Assembly: GCA_902627595.1 (NCBI GenBank)
Contig: CACOJO010000001.1
Span: forward strand, 1 to 64,000
Reading direction: 5' to 3'
From: an uncultured SAR86 cluster bacterium
Lineage (GTDB): Bacteria; Pseudomonadota; Gammaproteobacteria; Magnimaribacterales; AG-339-G14
DNA length: 64,000 bases
Part shown: piece by piece, positions 62,960 through 64,000 of the stretch
Position numbering within the stretch: position 1 is the stretch's first letter
Layout: every line of letters begins with the position of its first letter
Program-made: the position numbers and the translations under genes
Notes under the pieces: generated by a model
The model's input: the letters and a program-made list of their open reading frames with translations, nothing else
What the model was told of the DNA's origin: nothing
Databases searched by the model: none

Positions 62960-64000
62960 TCACTCGTTGATTAATTTCCAAGCTGCATCAGCCATCATAA
63001 CTGCATTTTCACCAAAAGAGTCTGCGTTTTTACCTGCTGCAGTTCCATCTCTTACCCTGCCCATTATGCCCTGACTAATAGCTGCTAACTTAAATAGATT
63101 AAAACCCATATATAAATTCCATTCCTTCGAAATTTGATAACCTGTTTTTTCTTCATACATTTCTAAATATTCTTTCTCAGAAGGAATGCCTAATTTTTTG
63201 CATTGTTTTTCATCAGATAAAACTGGGTTTAGCTTATATTGAATGCAATGATAGCTAAAATCTGCTGCTGGATCTCCAAGTGTTGATAGTTCCCAATCTA
63301 AAATTGCACATATCTTGAAAGTCTCTATATCAATCATGACATTACTTAAGCTAAAGTCACCATGAACTAACTTTGTTGCCTTTTCAACGGGAAGATTTTT
63401 TGGAAGCCACTCCATTAAATTATTCATTGAGCTTATGTCTCTTGTTTCTGATGCAATATATTGTTTAGTCCATCTTGCTACTTGTCTTCCAACATAATTT
63501 CCAGGCTTTCCAAAAGAGTCCAGCCCGATACTTTCATAATCTACACTGTGTAGCTTTGCGATGGTTTCATTCATAGAATGATATATCTTTTGTCTTTCTG
63601 CATTTGAAGCTTGAGGTATATGAGGTTCCCACATTACCTCACCATCCACATAACCCATCAAGAAAAATTCTGTTCCAATTACGGTCTCGTCTTCACAGTG
63701 CAGATAAGCTTTTGGCACAGGAACATTTGTTTTGTTTAAAGCAGCAATAACTTTATATTCACGATCAACTGCATGAGCTGACTTTAAAAGTTTTCCAGGT
63801 GGTTTTCTTCTTAACACATAAGAATTGTTTTGAGTTTTTATTAAATAAGTTGGATTTGATTGACCCCCTATAAATTCCTCTATTGAAGAAATTTGTTCAA
63901 ATCCTTCTAGCTTTTCATTAAGGTAATTTTGCAGATCGTTTTGTTGGATCTGGTGTCTTTCAGATACGTCCTTAGTTCCTGAATATTCCCCTTTAAACTT
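62960..64000 (-). CDS. phosphotransferase-family protein (APH/ACAD10-like), 5' end cut by window
   Basis: The open frame reaches base 64000 without a start, so the N-terminus is missing; 346 residues are visible. It has FIGGQSNPTYLIKTQNNSYVLRRKPPGKLLKSAHAVDREYKVI, LVHGDFSLSNVMID (catalytic loop) and ILDWELSTLGDPAADFSYHC (metal-binding), the aminoglycoside phosphotransferase fold of the ACAD10/11-type family. Such proteins accompany acyl-CoA dehydrogenases and probably phosphorylate hydroxyacyl substrates. The neighbouring MaoC genes fit a fatty-acid-like pathway. The GTG at 63817 is internal. Confidence 0.88.
   Translation of the reverse strand, partial: KFKGEYSGTKDVSERHQIQQNDLQNYLNEKLEGFEQISSIEEFIGGQSNPTYLIKTQNNSYVLRRKPPGKLLKSAHAVDREYKVIAALNKTNVPVPKAYLHCEDETVIGTEFFLMGYVDGEVMWEPHIPQASNAERQKIYHSMNETIAKLHSVDYESIGLDSFGKPGNYVGRQVARWTKQYIASETRDISSMNNLMEWLPKNLPVEKATKLVHGDFSLSNVMIDIETFKICAILDWELSTLGDPAADFSYHCIQYKLNPVLSDEKQCKKLGIPSEKEYLEMYEEKTGYQISKEWNLYMGFNLFKLAAISQGIMGRVRDGTAAGKNADSFGENAVMMADAAWKLINE

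Noticed and set aside
63817..63819. GTG at 63817 as the start of the phosphotransferase-family gene
   Set aside because: The same frame continues upstream to the window edge with clear family sequence (IGGQSNPTYLI), so this GTG encodes an internal Val.
1..64000. Search for CRISPR arrays, insertion sequences, integrases, attachment sites and rRNA
   Set aside because: No regularly spaced repeats, no transposase or integrase-like proteins, no rRNA-like sequence. tRNA-Phe has no adjacent integrase and no repeat of its 3' end was noticed.

Overview
The window is AT-rich, gene-dense bacterial DNA. It reads as a streamlined marine gammaproteobacterium, most like the SAR86 group. That placement is inferred from gene content and conserved neighbourhoods, not from a marker phylogeny. 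Supporting signs are the yggS-proC-yggT-metX-metW-rdgB order, gmk-rpoZ-spoT-recG, mutY-yggX, yqiB-yqiA and tsaD divergent from rpsU, together with a Vibrio TonB2-like energy module, a large TonB-dependent receptor and many 1-44 bp gene overlaps. Both ends cut a gene: trmB at the left and a phosphotransferase-family gene at the right. No gap between genes exceeds 300 bp. I saw no insertion sequence, prophage, CRISPR array or rRNA; the only RNA gene found is tRNA-Phe(GAA).

Layout. 1-7024: trmB, then a minus-strand run efp-argS-yggS-proC-yggT-metX-metW-rdgB. 7175-12399: plus-strand TonB2-type operon (DUF3450, TtpC-like, ExbB, ExbD, TonB, TPR). 12396-15265: folA-thyA-lgt-tauE-like. 15320-18437: NRDE protein, rppH, HAD phosphatase, aminotransferase. 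18440-20164: hspQ, zapE, ABM protein. 20236-34634: an accessory stretch with redox and lipid-type enzymes (GST, HbpS-like, DUF1295, nitronate monooxygenase, SDR, zinc alcohol dehydrogenase, P450, family III CoA-transferase), a TonB-dependent receptor and a DUF3604 lipoprotein. 34734-40320: DUF4345, tRNA-Phe, mutY-yggX, hisBHAF, gpmA, yibN-like. 40317-43904: ntrC, ntrB and a eukaryotic-type glutamine synthetase (GSII). 44006-51123: yqiA, yqiB, alkA-like, COG3146, ubiA, rubredoxin, DAACS symporter, hppA. 51131-60450: recG-ridA-spoT-rpoZ-gmk, pyrE-ribE, rpsU-yqeY, tsaD-folB-folK. 60433-64000: MFS transporter, two MaoC-type proteins, phosphotransferase-family protein.

How the parts work together. 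The TonB2-type module would energise receptors such as the one at 25943-28729, whose neighbours suggest uptake and oxidation of a hydrophobic compound. The ntr/gln block looks like a self-contained nitrogen circuit: the glnII upstream region carries two NtrC-like 17-mers, one overlapping the -35 position of a sigma70-like promoter, while the NtrC protein has GAFKGA in place of the sigma54-contact motif GAFTGA. This suggests NtrC acting without sigma54 and is the most interesting point in the window. Other notable points are a zapE gene whose only well-placed start codon is ATA, a terminator-like hairpin in the receptor leader, a perfect 10-bp dyad at the DUF3604 start, a long hairpin between glnII and ntrB, and an SDR protein lacking the catalytic Tyr/Lys.
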